Assembly: GCA_965207165.1 (NCBI GenBank) | Contig: OZ242265.1 | Span: 2,046,001 to 2,110,000 of the forward strand | DNA from: JAAXHV01 sp965207165 | GTDB lineage: Bacteria > Pseudomonadota > Gammaproteobacteria > Eutrophobiales > Eutrophobiaceae | Direction of reading: 5' to 3' | DNA length: 64,000 nucleotides | Shown here: positions 63,986 to 64,000 of the stretch, piece by piece | Position numbering within the stretch: position 1 is the stretch's first letter | Layout: each line of letters opens with the position of its first letter | Made by a program: the position numbers and the translations under genes | Notes under the pieces: model-generated | Database searches by the model: none | What the model saw: only the letters and a program-made list of their open reading frames with translations | What the model was told of the DNA's origin: nothing

Positions 63986-64000
63986 AGGCTTTACAGCGTC

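Overview
The window is chromosomal DNA from a bacterium, most likely a gammaproteobacterium. The strongest evidence is the block tRNA-Tyr(GTA)/tRNA-Gly(TCC)/tRNA-Thr(GGT)/tuf/tRNA-Trp/secE/nusG/rplKAJL/rpoBC, which has the E. coli order, followed directly by the str, S10, spc and alpha ribosomal clusters. S14 is of the zinc-free type. Genus and species cannot be told from the sequence alone. Base composition is moderately GC-rich, with AT-rich islands at about 2.2-2.85 kb and 52.7-54.9 kb.

Layout. (1) 1-2.2 kb, minus strand: a three-gene operon of an NTF2-fold protein, a dimethylformamidase-like protein and the start of a glutamine-synthetase-like enzyme, suggesting amide or amine metabolism. 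(2) 2.7-4.5 kb: a hipBA toxin-antitoxin pair with twin operators. (3) 4.5-6.3 kb: alpha and beta subunits of a Rieske ring-hydroxylating oxygenase. (4) 6.4-37.2 kb, minus strand: the transcription/translation super-cluster. A 261-bp MITE-like element sits between rplB and rpsS, tuf is absent between fusA and rpsJ, and rpsL has a consensus promoter followed by an attenuator-like hairpin. (5) 37.3-40.2 kb: a TbpB-like surface lipoprotein with 48 Glu-Pro dipeptides, followed by its likely outer-membrane exporter (Slam). (6) 40.4-45.0 kb, minus strand: a PLP decarboxylase, a class III aminotransferase and a tungsten/molybdenum aldehyde oxidoreductase in one operon, flanked on both sides by related AATTTGGGACA repeats. 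(7) 45.2-52.7 kb: a cytochrome P450, then a MarR regulator and homogentisate dioxygenase on the minus strand, divergent from kynureninase, fumarylacetoacetase, maleylacetoacetate isomerase and a 3-oxoacid CoA-transferase. (8) 52.7-64 kb, minus strand: a defence island with a PARIS-like AriA/AriB pair, a type I restriction-modification system with a Fic protein between hsdM and hsdS, an AbiTii protein and a BrnA antitoxin.

How it works together. Region 7 takes homogentisate to maleylacetoacetate (HmgA), fumarylacetoacetate (MaiA), fumarate plus acetoacetate (Fah) and acetoacetyl-CoA (ScoAB). A palindrome lies exactly in the spacer of the predicted hmgA promoter and is the natural target of the co-transcribed MarR protein. 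Region 6 encodes a plausible route amino acid to amine to aldehyde to acid. With the P450 next door it could feed an aryl-acetate into homogentisate; that link is inference. In region 8, a PARIS-type system, which is known to respond to phage anti-restriction proteins, sits directly behind the restriction enzyme such proteins would inhibit.
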